Shown one piece after another: positions 23,124 to 34,600 of a DNA stretch of 64,000 nt. Under the pieces are notes generated by a model. The model had not been told where the DNA came from and searched no databases. It was given only the letters and a program-made list of their open reading frames with translations. A program made the position numbers and the translations under genes. The DNA lies in NCBI GenBank assembly GCA_022496805.1, contig CM040104.1:4563650-4627649 (forward strand), given 5' to 3'. Positions within the stretch are counted from its first letter, which is position 1. Each line of letters begins with the position of its first letter. Origin of the DNA: Pohlia nutans (taxonomy: Eukaryota; Streptophyta; Bryopsida; Bryales; Mniaceae).

Positions 23124-24210
23124 CTGGAAGCATTCATAGTTTTGAAATTGTCAATATAATCAATCATGTTGTGAAAAATTCATGATTCAAATGAGGCCAA
23201 AATTTATTGCTCATCTTCTCCGTCAGAATCAGCAATGAAGAAAATAATTGAAAATTGAACTAAAGAAAAGCCCTTAAAATGCCCTACTCAAAAATTCTTT
23301 AAAATATAAACATGAGGCCAGCTTCTTGGACCAAGGGATTTAAAGATGATCATATTGTGAAAAATCCAGAGTCAATTTTTATATCACCAGAATCAGTAAA
23401 GAGCATTGCATGTGTTGATGAGAAAATAATTGAAAATAGAACTAAAGAAAGCCCTCATATGACCTACTCAAAACTTCTAAAAACTGTATACACGAGGCCA
23501 GCTTCTTGGACTAAGGATTCATCATTTGAAGATGATCGTAATGTGAAAAATCCAGAGTCAAATTTTACATCACCAGAATCAGTAAAGAGCATTGCACGTG
23601 TTGATGAGAGAATAATTGAAAATAGAACTAAAGAAAATCCAACTCAAAACTGCGACAACAAACATGAGGCCTGCTTCTTGATTCATGATTTGAAAGGACC
23701 AATTTAACTGGAAAATCAATAATTCAAATTTTATATCAGTGAAGAACGTTGAGAAAATAATTGAAACATGAGGCCCATTTTAGGGTTCTTGATTCAAGCT
23801 TAGTTACCTCCGATTTCATTGAAGAACCACTACATCAGCACTCTCCACGTCCTGCATTAATTTTTCGACTTCTTAACCCACGAAAACTTCAAAAGGGTGA
23901 ATACGAATTGGGGAGTGGAGGAATAATTTATTGCATACCTGTGCACAATGGGCCATCGATCGATGCTGCGATTAACTACAGGCGCATTAATTTACAGGCT
24001 GCTGTGTCGATTAGTATAGAGCTCCTGGATTGATCATAGCAACAGGAGATGGATGAAGATGGTTGCTGTAGATTGCAAGCTGCAAAGAAAGAGGCAATAA
24101 TGCAACTGTGAGCGCAAGGAATTGGGTGATGTCAAGATGCAAGAGAAGACAATTAAGATAAGCGGGAGAGCTGGAGAAGAAGCCCAGCATTGCACTAATC
24201 GTGATTAGCA
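23124..24210 (-). other. 5'-UTR exon and intron of the E2F/DP-like gene
   Basis: A CACAG|GTATGC donor at 23938 ends a GC-balanced leader (about 24210-23939), and a CTTCCAG acceptor at 23124-23125 lies 12 bases upstream of the ATG at 23111. The roughly 815-base intron between them holds the tandem repeat listed next. Inferred from signals only. Confidence 0.5.
23241..23770. repeat. Tandem repeat, about 185-bp unit
   Basis: Units start at AAAATAATTGAAAAT-like motifs near 23241, 23423, 23609 and (partial) 23753. Each contains GAGGCC(A)GCTTCTTG, AAAAATCCAGAGTCAA and AGTAAAGAGCATTGCA blocks. On the plus strand two units read as an open 131-codon frame, but the frame is only the repeat and lies opposite the predicted leader intron. 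Confidence 0.75.
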
Positions 24211-24268
24211 ACTAAGTTAAGCAGGTTTAGTGTTAACCCTAAATCATCATAATGTCAGGCTCAAGTTT

Positions 24269-24610
24269 TTAACCCCTAAACGTCCTCACCCCCCAGATTT
24301 CAAAGATGTCTTATAAAATGCAATTAAGAGGGATATTTTTAACTTGATATATGAATAAAAGTTGTACATTATGAATTTTAGATTTTATCTATACGGTTAA
24401 ATCTATGATTGCTATCACCAATATTTATTTATAAAATTTGAAACTAAAAATTCAATATTCTTTTGTAATTGGATTATGAATAAGATATTGACAATTTGTG
24501 AATGAAACCTGTTGTGGCTAGTTGAAATGTAATACTCTAAGTGTAGTGATTTTTGAGGATTTTTTGGTCGCTTAAATTTATGAGTTGACTTTTTTAAGAG
24601 CACTATTACG
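24269..24610 (+). repeat. Dispersed AT-rich repeat, copy 2, with TTAACCCCTAAACGTCC terminus
   Basis: The uninterrupted counterpart of the repeat at 306-975. It begins with the TTAA-family terminus at 24269, tying that terminal motif to this interior. A matching right terminus was not located. Confidence 0.65.
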
Positions 24611-24735
24611 CTGAACTCTTCGAATTTTTGGGTGAATCACTATAACATGAAATGAGGCAAAAAAACTTTCACAAATCATCCCCATTCTAATCGGATCACA
24701 CTTGCATGAAGCTTACTTCCTATAAAATATATAGA

Positions 24736-24859
24736 TAAATTGTTGACCCACCCATACACATCCATTTTCCCAAAGCCATTCGAAGAACATCTGAACTAGT
24801 ACCCTGAATAGCTTTGTGGCTTTGGGAAAATGGATGTCTATGGGTGGGTCAACAATTTA
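24736..24859. repeat. Long-stem hairpin (miRNA-precursor-like or small MITE)
   Basis: The arms 24736-24778 and 24817-24859 are complementary over about 43 bp with about one mismatch, separated by a 38-base loop. The arm core reads CCATTTTCCCAAAGCCA on the left. The size suits a plant miRNA precursor or short-hairpin MITE. No flanking duplication could be fixed because the complementarity runs into the flank. Confidence 0.7.
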
Positions 24860-24864
24860 TTTAG

Positions 24865-26560
24865 TGAGAGACACTAAATACAACATCCGAGTTAGACCCT
24901 TCAAAATGATTGAAATTAGTATTGATCTTCTTTTCTTAATTGTACATTATGATTGCACAATTCATGTGTGGTGACTTGTGAGTGCCTTACATACTATTTT
25001 GAGAGTTTTGAGTGATGTTTGTGAGGAACCACATGGCATCTCCTATAATTTTTGGATGGTTTTCATGGTGTAATTCAAAGTTGCTCATGGAGATGCTCTA
25101 AGATTGATTGCACATGTGATGGAACATTGTTCTAAATTCTAAATAAATGACAGTTGTGATTGGTCCATTAACTATTTGTTGTGCACACATAAAGAGTGTA
25201 ATTGAATCACTTGAAATTGAGGTATAGACGAAATAGTACTTTGAAGTGTGAACATAGAGGTTTGGACTGAGGATGCATTTAGCTACATTCTTCATTCTAT
25301 GTAGTGTAGTCTATACTAAATAAATGTTATTATACTATTGTAGGTAGACAATAAGATCAACACTTCTAAGGAAAATAATAATAATAAATTCAAAACACAA
25401 TAGTTGAAAATATTTACAAAGAATATTTCAAGAATTTTATTTTCAATGTACAAAAAAAATTCTTAAATAATTTTCCAAAAAAATTGGCATTTATTTTTAC
25501 AAATATTTTATGCCAACATTGCACTCCAAATAGATAAATAGAAAACCGGTCCTCTTTCGAGGCCGGTGTGAATAAAGTGTTTGTTTGTGATGTCAATCAC
25601 CTGGTGTCCACCAGACAAAGGGCCATTGGAACAACATTGTCGTCCACCTATAGTAGTGTGTTGTAGTAGCAAATTAACAATTGTTGAAGCCTCTCCAAAC
25701 ATTTTGGTCTCCTAAATTCTATGTTTTTCATTAACTACATTTTTTATTCTATTTAGTGTGGTTCACACTAAATAAATGAGATGATGCTCGAGATGATGTG
25801 TTGTATTGATGGATCAGCAAATGTTGTGGTCTCTTTAAAAATCTCTATTTCTAGCTCTTTTTTCCATTTTTGGTTATTTTTTCAATTTTTGTAATCACTT
25901 TAATTTATAATAAATGATTGTAAAGTATTGTTGGTGGATCTAAATGATTGTAAAGTATTATAAATTGAGTTGCACAAATATTTAGTCAAAATCAATGTAA
26001 ACATGTTTACTTTTTAAAACATTGCATTCCTAAATAGGATTTATATATATATATATATTTATATAATGTGCATATTTGATGGTTTTTATATACTTTTACA
26101 AAGAGAATTTTTAAATCCATCACCAAAAAAATTTAATCAATTATTACATATGGAAACGTTTTTTACTAAAAAATTGTTGGTTATGAAGATGTGTTTTTAA
26201 TAAATAAAAATTGATATGATTAAGGAAATTACATGAGGTTGAATGTTTATAGTGGATCACAAAGGATGTTAATTATTTTTAACGTTTGAATTGAATTTTT
26301 TGAAAGAGTACAAAATGGAGGTTGTCATACTTTTCCTTGGATACTATAGGCGTAAGAGGTTTGAATCTATAAAGTAGAAAAAAAACATATATGACCTCTT
26401 AAGGATTTATAATCATCAAAATTAATGTTATAAGTCCCAAATATTGAAAAAGCCTAGGAAGTTAGCAATAATTAAATTTTGCAAAAGGAATTTTAGAAAA
26501 TCCATTATTTAATTATTTATATTATCAAATATACAAACAACAAGCTTGAGTTAGCCCTAC
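24865..26560. other. Very AT-rich intergenic stretch
   Basis: No gene recognised. A TA microsatellite lies near 26043-26060. Short degenerate direct repeats occur near 25310-25330 and 25755-25775 (GTGTAGTCTATACTAAATAAATG-like). Confidence 0.4.
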
Positions 26561-26781
26561 ATCTAACTATCTAAGGTCATATAATTGTAACTATGTAGAG
26601 TACCAAAACACAACACGATAAAAACAAGAGCCTGATTGATAAATAATAAGGATTTGTTAGAACTGCAAACAAGATTGCAAAAGTGCACATGGAGAGTATT
26701 TTCAAAACAATAGAAGAGGTGTTTAAAAAAAAACATGATTTGACTAAAAATAAGCATGACGAGTGTAAATGTACCACACAA

Positions 26782-27112
26782 CACTAGTAGAAAACATGGT
26801 CGAAAAGAACCGCAGCCAAAATCGGCTGCGGTTCTTTTGACCACCCTGATCTGCAGTCGCTAAATGACTGCAGATTTGTTTTTTTAGATTTGCGACTGCA
26901 ATTTTAATCATTTAGGGGCGTGTAATATACAGTTGGAAAGGTATTTTCAAGACCTTTCCAATGGTATATTACACGCCCTGAAATTCCTAAAACTGCAGTC
27001 GTAAATCAAAAAAGAAAAATCTGCAGTCGCTAAGCGACTGCAGATCAGGGTGGTCAAAAGAACCGCAGCCGATTTTGGCTACGGTTCTTTTCGACCATGT
27101 TTTCTACTAGTG
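26782..27112. mobile_element. Palindromic CACTA-type MITE, TSD CAA
   Basis: 331 bp. Left end CACTAGTAGAAAACATGG, right end CCATGTTTTCTACTAGTG, flanked by CAA (26779-26781 and 27113-27115). The arms pair almost end to end (GGTCGAAAAGAACCGCAGCC against its complement, CTGCAGTCGCTAA arms, GTGTAATATAC arms), so a transcript would fold into a near-perfect long hairpin, a good small-RNA source. The short frames across it are not genes. Confidence 0.9.
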
Positions 27113-27115
27113 CAA

Positions 27116-27490
27116 GTACATGTACAACATTTAATGATTAAAACTTACGGATTCTAGATATATTACATATTTTGGTGCCTTGAAATCCTCTTAGAAACAA
27201 GGACATAATAGTTTAAGAAACTACATTGATTATGGCAATTATTATGTGTGACCCTATTTACAAGGACACACCAATTTCAATCATTTGGGATTTTCACAAA
27301 GTGAAATTTTCACTATGTGACACTAATTGCCATTGATCTTTGTCTTTTATTCCTCTTTGTATCAAAATTAGAATTTGTTTGCTAAATATAAAAAATGGAA
27401 GGTTTTCAAATAAATTTTTTTTAAGAAATTGATTTTTGTATGTGAAAGGAAAATTTAAGTTCTCATCACACAATATGAAATGTACAATTT
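27116..27490. other. AT-rich flank before the retrotransposon
   Basis: No feature supported. GTGACACTAATTGCCAT near 27326 also occurs in the PP7 upstream duplication (41078 and 41389). Confidence 0.4.
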
Positions 27491-28517
27491 GTATATTGTC
27501 AAAGCCGCAAGAATATGTAGAACAAGAGGGGCGGGAAGGATGCAGTGTGTGTGAGCAAGCGGAGCAGCGACAAGCATGCTCGGTAGCAAGTGATTGCAGG
27601 TGCCCCTCACAAGGATGGATCGGCCTCTGTGATTGGGAATTGCTGCTAGACAGCCATTAGTTATCCATTCAGATCTAATCGGCCATTAGGCGTGAGTGAT
27701 TACAGTTTGAGCGATCGAAGGCCTGGTTGCGAGGAAAAGTCTTCTCAAGTTGCAGTACGCTCCGGTAACGAACCAGATCTGGAACATACAAGCTGCGGGT
27801 AACTGGGCAGATGGCACGCTGGAACCGCAGGCTGGGCTGCAAGGAGTGAGTGCTGTAGGGGCAAGGAGGACGTCAACAAGCTATAGCAGATCACAGATCG
27901 GCGCATGGTAATCTCTTTGCAAGATTTCAGATCACAGATCGGCGCATGGTAATCTCTTTGCCCTAATTGTTGAGACTACCCAAACTAACCACCTAGATGA
28001 GTTGAAGACACCCCTGCCGCATTCAGAAAAGCAGACCTGCCACACTCAGTACAAGCATAGAATCTCCGATCTCACAATCTGTACTGGACCTCATCGGAGC
28101 TACCCTGTGTCTGTGGATACTGGGACACACAACCCACAGCATACTGCCCCAAACAGTAGTTACTACAGCAACAACACAGATTGCGAAGCGCAAGCAGCAA
28201 CCCAAGGACAGCATCGCGACTTGAAGAAAGGTAAGGCCAATCACAAAGGTAAGCAAAACCCTAACCTCCAAATTTCTTGCTGTAACACTCCCTTTTACTG
28301 CAATCACTCTCTTAATCTAGATAGTGTGAGTGCTTCCTCGAAGCAGAACAATAATTCGAAAGAGCCCCTGCTCTACCCAGGTACGCATGCTCACCAAAAC
28401 TCCATTCTCCTCAATTGCCTCCTCTGTTTACTGCATTACTCTAGAGATAATAGACATATTGCTTGCAATAAGGGCTGGGGGTGCAGGAACATTAACTTAA
28501 GCAACAACGCCTACAGC

Positions 28518-30839
28518 ATGGAAGCTAGACAATCGGCCTGGACCCGTCCGGAAGGAAAGACACAGAACATGGACGGGGATTCGCCTACAGCCAATCTCAA
28601 AAGACTGTTGGAAGCCAAAGCCGCAAGAGAGGCTAACCACAGCAACAACAAAAAAACCAAAAGCACCACCGACAGTACAAGAAAACCAAGCACTCAAAGC
28701 AACATCGACATCAATGGCGAAGAAGTCAGAAATCAAGGTAAGAACAACAATCAACAGGAGCGCACGAACTCCGAAATCCAGCAGCGCGAGCGAGCCAGAA
28801 AATCGCGAGCGGAGGAAGAGAGGGATAACACCATGTGCATCGATAGCGATACAGGACTAACAGGAGGGAAGGGAGCCGACAACAATACCGAAGGCAATGG
28901 CGCAAGCGGCTCGAGAGGAAGAAGCTACCCCGACACAAGACAAAGTGCAGGGAGTTCGCAGGAGCGGAGCGCCTACAACGCCGGCAGTACGAAGGAGCGG
29001 AGAGACCCCAACATCTGCAGCTCGAAGAAAAGGAGTGGCCCCAACGACGGCAAATCTAAGGAGCGGAGCGGCCCCGACGAAGAAGGCAGCGCAACATAAC
29101 AGAGCAGCTCCGACGAGCGGGGTCACGACAGTGAAGGAGACAGAAGGAAGAAGCTAGAGAGCGGAGCCGGTAAGCAGACAAGGGCCGAGTACCAACAGAG
29201 AAGAGAAGGGCAAGACAACATACAGCAAAACTCAGACAGTGACGACCTCAACTTCGAACCCCCTGGTCAGCAGCCCCCTAACTCCCAAACTAATAGTGTA
29301 AACGTGCACTTTGGGCCACGCTGCCCTAATTTTTGGCTAGGTTTTAAGCACATGGAAAACCTAGGGCGTGAAAGAGATGTGGATGAAATTTTCATGGGAG
29401 ACTCTTTAGAAAACATGATAACTAGAGGCATGTCCCCTAAAGAAGCCGAAGAAACCTTAGATGCAACCGTGGCATACCCACGCACGCCGCAAATTCTCTA
29501 TCCTATGGGTAGGGAGGATGGGATTGTAGGACAACACTACAATCTCACCCAAATCCCATTTGATATACCAATAGACCCTACTACCGGCTTAGCCCTTGAC
29601 TTTCACATAGAGATACACTTTGAGGTTCACATAGAAACTCCTCTTCTCCATGATGAAGTCAAAGCCAAGATTACTAACCGGTTAGAAGAAATGGACATTC
29701 CTCTTGGCCAAGGCATCATCGATCCTATGGCGGTGCTATGTTATAGCACCAAAAGAGGTGGGCAACGGGGGGTTTGGAATGGAGTAGTCAAACTTCATCT
29801 CAAAAACCCTGAAATTGATGGCATTAAATTGCTTCAAGGGCTCCGCCTCTTTATTCTCCAATATGACACTTTAGAGGGGTACTCTAACACACCTTGCTCA
29901 AAGAAATTTTTGGGCAAAGTGTGCAAGAGTTTCCATAGCGTTGCTAGAAACACCAATTTATCGGTTAAAATAAAAAGTGACAATTTGATGGACACAACCG
30001 CTAGCACTCTTTTCTATGACATCTTGAGGAATAGCTTCCTCAAAAAACATGATTTTGAAATCATGGATGTCCAAAAAGGCACTCTTGAGTGCCACGCCTT
30101 CATTGTAGCACCTACCCCCAAGCAAGCGGAGAAGATTAGGATGCACCATGTAGCGGCCAACCACGAAATTATTAGGCCACAAAAAAAGGTGTACAACACA
30201 CCACGTATCACACCTGAGGCAAAGGCCAAAAAAGATGCTTTGTCTCTTACCCTTTCTTACCTACCTATATTGATGTCGGTGGTTGACACCACCGAAGCAA
30301 TCATTAAAATCATGGAGAGCAAGAATGTTGCCTCCATATGGTTCCATAGGGAAGTGGGAACATTGCACAATGGGAGTGCAAATGTGCAATGCACAAATCC
30401 CATTGTGTATAGATCCTTTGTGAACAAGAGTTTTGTCATTGGAGGTCATTATGTAGAGTTTGCCCCGCATAGAAGGAGCTTAGATGGAATTGAGCCTCCT
30501 ACTAAAGAGCAAGTAGAGAAATGGGGTTTTAATGACATCAACGCGGCTTTAGTAAATACCGTTTCTACCTTGGTCTCATCAACACCCTCCATCACAAAGA
30601 AAGATGTGATTACAATTATGGAGAAGAGCAACAAAACCATGAGAGAAGAAAACAAGAAGATGAGACAAGAAATTGAATTGGCAATGGAGAATAAGTTGAA
30701 GGAAGATCGGCTCGCCAACGACACCAAACATGAAGAATTACAAAACAAGATGGATTTAGTACAAGACACCCTCATGTTGGCACTCAACACCCTTCAAGAA
30801 ATAAAAGGAGCTAGGCTAGCCCTAAAAAACGTGGAGTGA
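28518..30839 (+). pseudogene. Retrotransposon ORF1 (gag-like), one internal stop
   Basis: From the ATG at 28518 one frame reads through to 30839 except for a single TAA at 29097-29099, which would have been CAA if it arose by C-to-T. The two open pieces are therefore one protein of about 770 aa. The N-terminal third is hydrophilic, with Asn/Lys/Arg/Ser-rich stretches and a degenerate KERSGP repeat (28960-29085). The middle has an unassigned globular part (about 29304-30500) with NPIVYRSFVNKSF and YVEFAPHRRSLDGI, and the C-terminus is a charged coiled coil. Position before the enzyme ORF and the coiled coil suggest a nucleic-acid-binding ORF1 protein, but I recognise no RRM or zinc knuckle. 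The frame is open upstream to 28002, so an earlier start is possible. Confidence 0.6.
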
Positions 30840-31056
30840 TTGAAAACCCCATAGTAGAATACATAGTACTTATTAGATACCACAATAATACTCTACTATA
30901 TAGTATAGCATACCTAGTAGTCTACTCGTATAGCTCTACGTATATATACATAGCATACATTATAAAATACCTTCAAAAAGACCAAAAAATACAGATTCTA
31001 ATACGGTATTTAGACACAAAGTATGTATTTAAACAAAATACCAAAAAATAATACAA

Positions 31057-31596
31057 ATGTATATACATATATCAAATACAAAATACAGATACTTGTCAAA
31101 ATCCGGTATTTATACACAAAATACATACTCAAAAAAATACAAAACAAACATACATACATATACCAATTACAATATACAACTACAAATCAATTTACATATA
31201 ATTAATGTACCAAACCAAAACAAATACACAAAAATACAAGATAATAATAATGATACCAACACACAAAAACATAAAGACTCAAAAAATAGCACTAATTCCC
31301 ATAAATGCAAAACAAACATACATATACATACCAAATATAATATACAACTACAAATCAATATACGCAGAACAAATATATCAAACCAAAACAAATACACAAA
31401 GATACATAATAATAATGATAATAACACACAAAAACATAATAAGCTAAAAAACTCAAAGACTAGCACTAATACCCAAAAATATATAACAAAATATACTACA
31501 AAGAATAATAAAAACAACAACACAAAAGACATGCAAAAAACAAAACCCAAAAAACCCAAAACATACCAATACAAACAAAATAAAATTCACAACTAA
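31057..31596 (+). repeat. A-rich spacer with tandem repeat between ORF1 and ORF2
   Basis: Two diverged units of roughly 170 bp (ATATACAACTACAAATCAAT near 31171 and 31339; AAACAAATACACAAA near 31217 and 31386). The strand is extremely A-rich and nearly G-free, so long frames are expected by chance. The 179-codon frame here is low-complexity Asn/Lys/Thr and is not called as a gene. Confidence 0.6.
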
Positions 31597-31648
31597 AACC
31601 CAAAAATCACAAAATCACACATACCAAAAATACCAACAAAAAAAATAT

Positions 31649-34600
31649 ATGTGTAAATATAAATCAAAATATACATTAAAAATATGGATACAACTAAAAA
31701 TATCTAAACAAACAAACACTAAAAGGAGTCTAAAAAACATACAAAGAGTCTCCAAAACGAACAATATTCTACATAAATATAATTACAGATATAAAAAACA
31801 ATATAAGACTACACCTCAAATCGAAACTAACAAAACCTCAAAAAACTCAAAAAATAAGCAAATTCACAACAAGAATACAGATAATAACAATAATAATAAT
31901 AAGCACCAACAACGGACTCGGCCTATAGGCCTCGTCCAAAACAAACAAAAGAAAATACAAAAGCCGCATCGAAAAAGAAAACCTATACAATATCTAAACT
32001 TACATACATATACCAAAAACAATATACAAACACACACGAAATATTCTACAAATACAACAAAAAAGAAAAATAAACAAAACATCCTAAAAAACTTAGAACA
32101 CAAATGTATGTTAAAAATTGATAAACATGAACACCAACAATGGACTCGGCCTACCGGCCTCGTCCAAAAAAAACAACAACAAACAAAAAGAAAAAAATCT
32201 AAAATAAACCAAAAGTCTCCTCAAAAAAGAAACTTTTTACACCAAATGCTACTGCTATGCGGAGACATTGAAACCAATCCCGGACCCATGCCAGACCTAC
32301 TAAAAACACACCCATCTACACACAAAAGAAGATCCAAAACATACTTTATACCAAGCACGATTAAACTACATTCAGAATACCAACACTTAGCAAAACAATT
32401 CTCCCCCATTCTAAATATAACACACCCAAATCATACGGAAGCTAGTAATAACTACCCTCACATATCAAAGTACATATACCAGAATCAACAACATCCATCA
32501 CCAAGAATACTATACGCACTCATCATCACAATAAGTCCATCAAAAGAAACATGTGACCATCTTCTAATACAAATTCCAAACCCTGACTAGACAACTCTGC
32601 TACTAGAAAAAATGTCCTTACTACAAAACCCACCAGAAAGACACATCTCAACTAAACACCCATACACAGAATTCACAGGAAATAATCAAAATCTAATAAG
32701 CCCACCAAATACCATTCACAAAGAAATTTACGATTTTATTCATCAACACAATGATTCTATAACCCTCCATAACATGATTGATAAATTCCCATCTCTCCCT
32801 ATCAACTTATTAGAAGAAACCTTAAGAATATATGAACCACTTCTCGAATATAATCACCCCCCGCCACTTCCAAATATACCCATAATACAACCACAAGAAA
32901 TACAAACAACAAATTATAATACAAGATTTATTACATGGAATGCTTCATCCCTAAATACGGCCCTTCCAAACTTACATGAACTAATCACCAACGCATCTGT
33001 TGAACCCGCCATCATCACAATACAAGAAACTAAAATAACCGCTACAAAATCTACCAAATACATACAAAACCTATTCCCAAAATACAAATTAATTTTTAAT
33101 AACACACATGCCCTAACTAGATGCATGCAACAAAGAACTCCATACATACCCTCAAGAGGAGGTCTACTCACACTAATACATCAAAAATACGCATACCTAG
33201 GCAATGTCACTAAAATCCCAACCCCCAGAGAAATATCACCGTATCTACAAATAATAAAAATAGACAACAAACCATTACAAACATGGCTAATTATTCACAT
33301 ATATATGCCATCACATACAGAAGACATACAATATATACCTATGATTCAACAAAATATAACACAACAAATCAATACACATCCGAATGTCACACATATATTA
33401 TGTGGTGATTTTAACAGAGACATAGCACTCATCGGAAGACAAAATGGAACCAACACAACACCACCACAAACAGAAGACATAGAATGGAGAACATTTACAA
33501 ATAATCTCCAATTAGAATACATCCCAACAAACTGTCCATACTCAAGACAAGGGGGACAAAATTATAATCAAACCAGTTTAATAGATGGATATTACATCAA
33601 AACACCAGATAATACTTTATACACATCAACTACAGATAATGACCATAACCTCAACTCTGACCATTCACCAGTAACATTATACATACCAACAAACACCTTA
33701 CTAGCAAGACCCATAACAATGACAAACAAAACAGAAAGAATACTAAACCCCATACCACAAGAAAACATTGAAAAATTCAAATAGAATATTTTGAAGAAAA
33801 TGCACTGCAAATAAATGAACTCATCACAATACTATCAAATGATCAATTAACATAAGACCAATGGCAAGCATCATGTTCAAAATTAGATCACATGATACAA
33901 AAAATATTAGACAAAATTCAAAAAACTTGTAGTGCACCACCGCTCCCGACATTAACAAATCGTACTTCCCAACAAAGAGGCTTTTTACCAAGAAAACTGC
34001 AAAAAAACATGGAAAAAAACACCTGTCTACCTACCATTTAATTAGAAAAACAATTTATATAACAAAAAATACACAAAATTGGCAAACACACCCAATAATC
34101 GAAGAATTAAAATCCCATACAAATATAGCCATCCCACCACTCCCAACCCAAGAACATAATCAACAAGAATGGATCCAATCACTAGTAGAAATAGCCAAGA
34201 CGGCAAAAATACAAGCTCGTAAAATCACCACAAAATATACCCAAAGTTGTATTAAAAAAGCAATACTAAAATACAGACAATTATACGACAAAAGTCCAAA
34301 GAAAATAAACAAGAAAGTTTTCAAAAATCAGGAGACGCCACCATTAGATTGTGTATTAGATAGAAACAACAACATACTAACCAAACCAGAAGACATAGCA
34401 AACGAAATACACATACAACAATCAATTAGCAACAGACCTACAGTACCTACATGCTACTACCAACCCGAACACCCACCACAATGTACTTGTGGAGTTAGAC
34501 AATACCCATGGCACGACCTTAATGGATACGTAATAGAAAAAAGAGGAAACCCACAAATCCCACTACATAAACACTTTGACAAAGAAATATACGAAATGTG

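Noticed and set aside
24415..24603. Short minus-strand frame in the dispersed repeat
   Set aside because: It lies wholly in non-coding repeat sequence also present, with changes, at 306-975.
26563..26844. 93-codon minus-strand frame
   Set aside because: It runs into the CACTA MITE arm, is hydrophobic low-complexity, and has no homologue I recognise.
28897..29157. Pro/Thr/Arg-rich frame overlapping ORF1 (VRRSG...APT repeats)
   Set aside because: It is the second frame of the degenerate repeat in ORF1. The frame continuous with 29304-30839 is preferred, as only one stop separates the two.
31205..31596. Asn/Lys/Thr-rich frames in the A-rich spacer
   Set aside because: Nearly G-free DNA rarely forms stops in some frames; the content is tandem low-complexity sequence.
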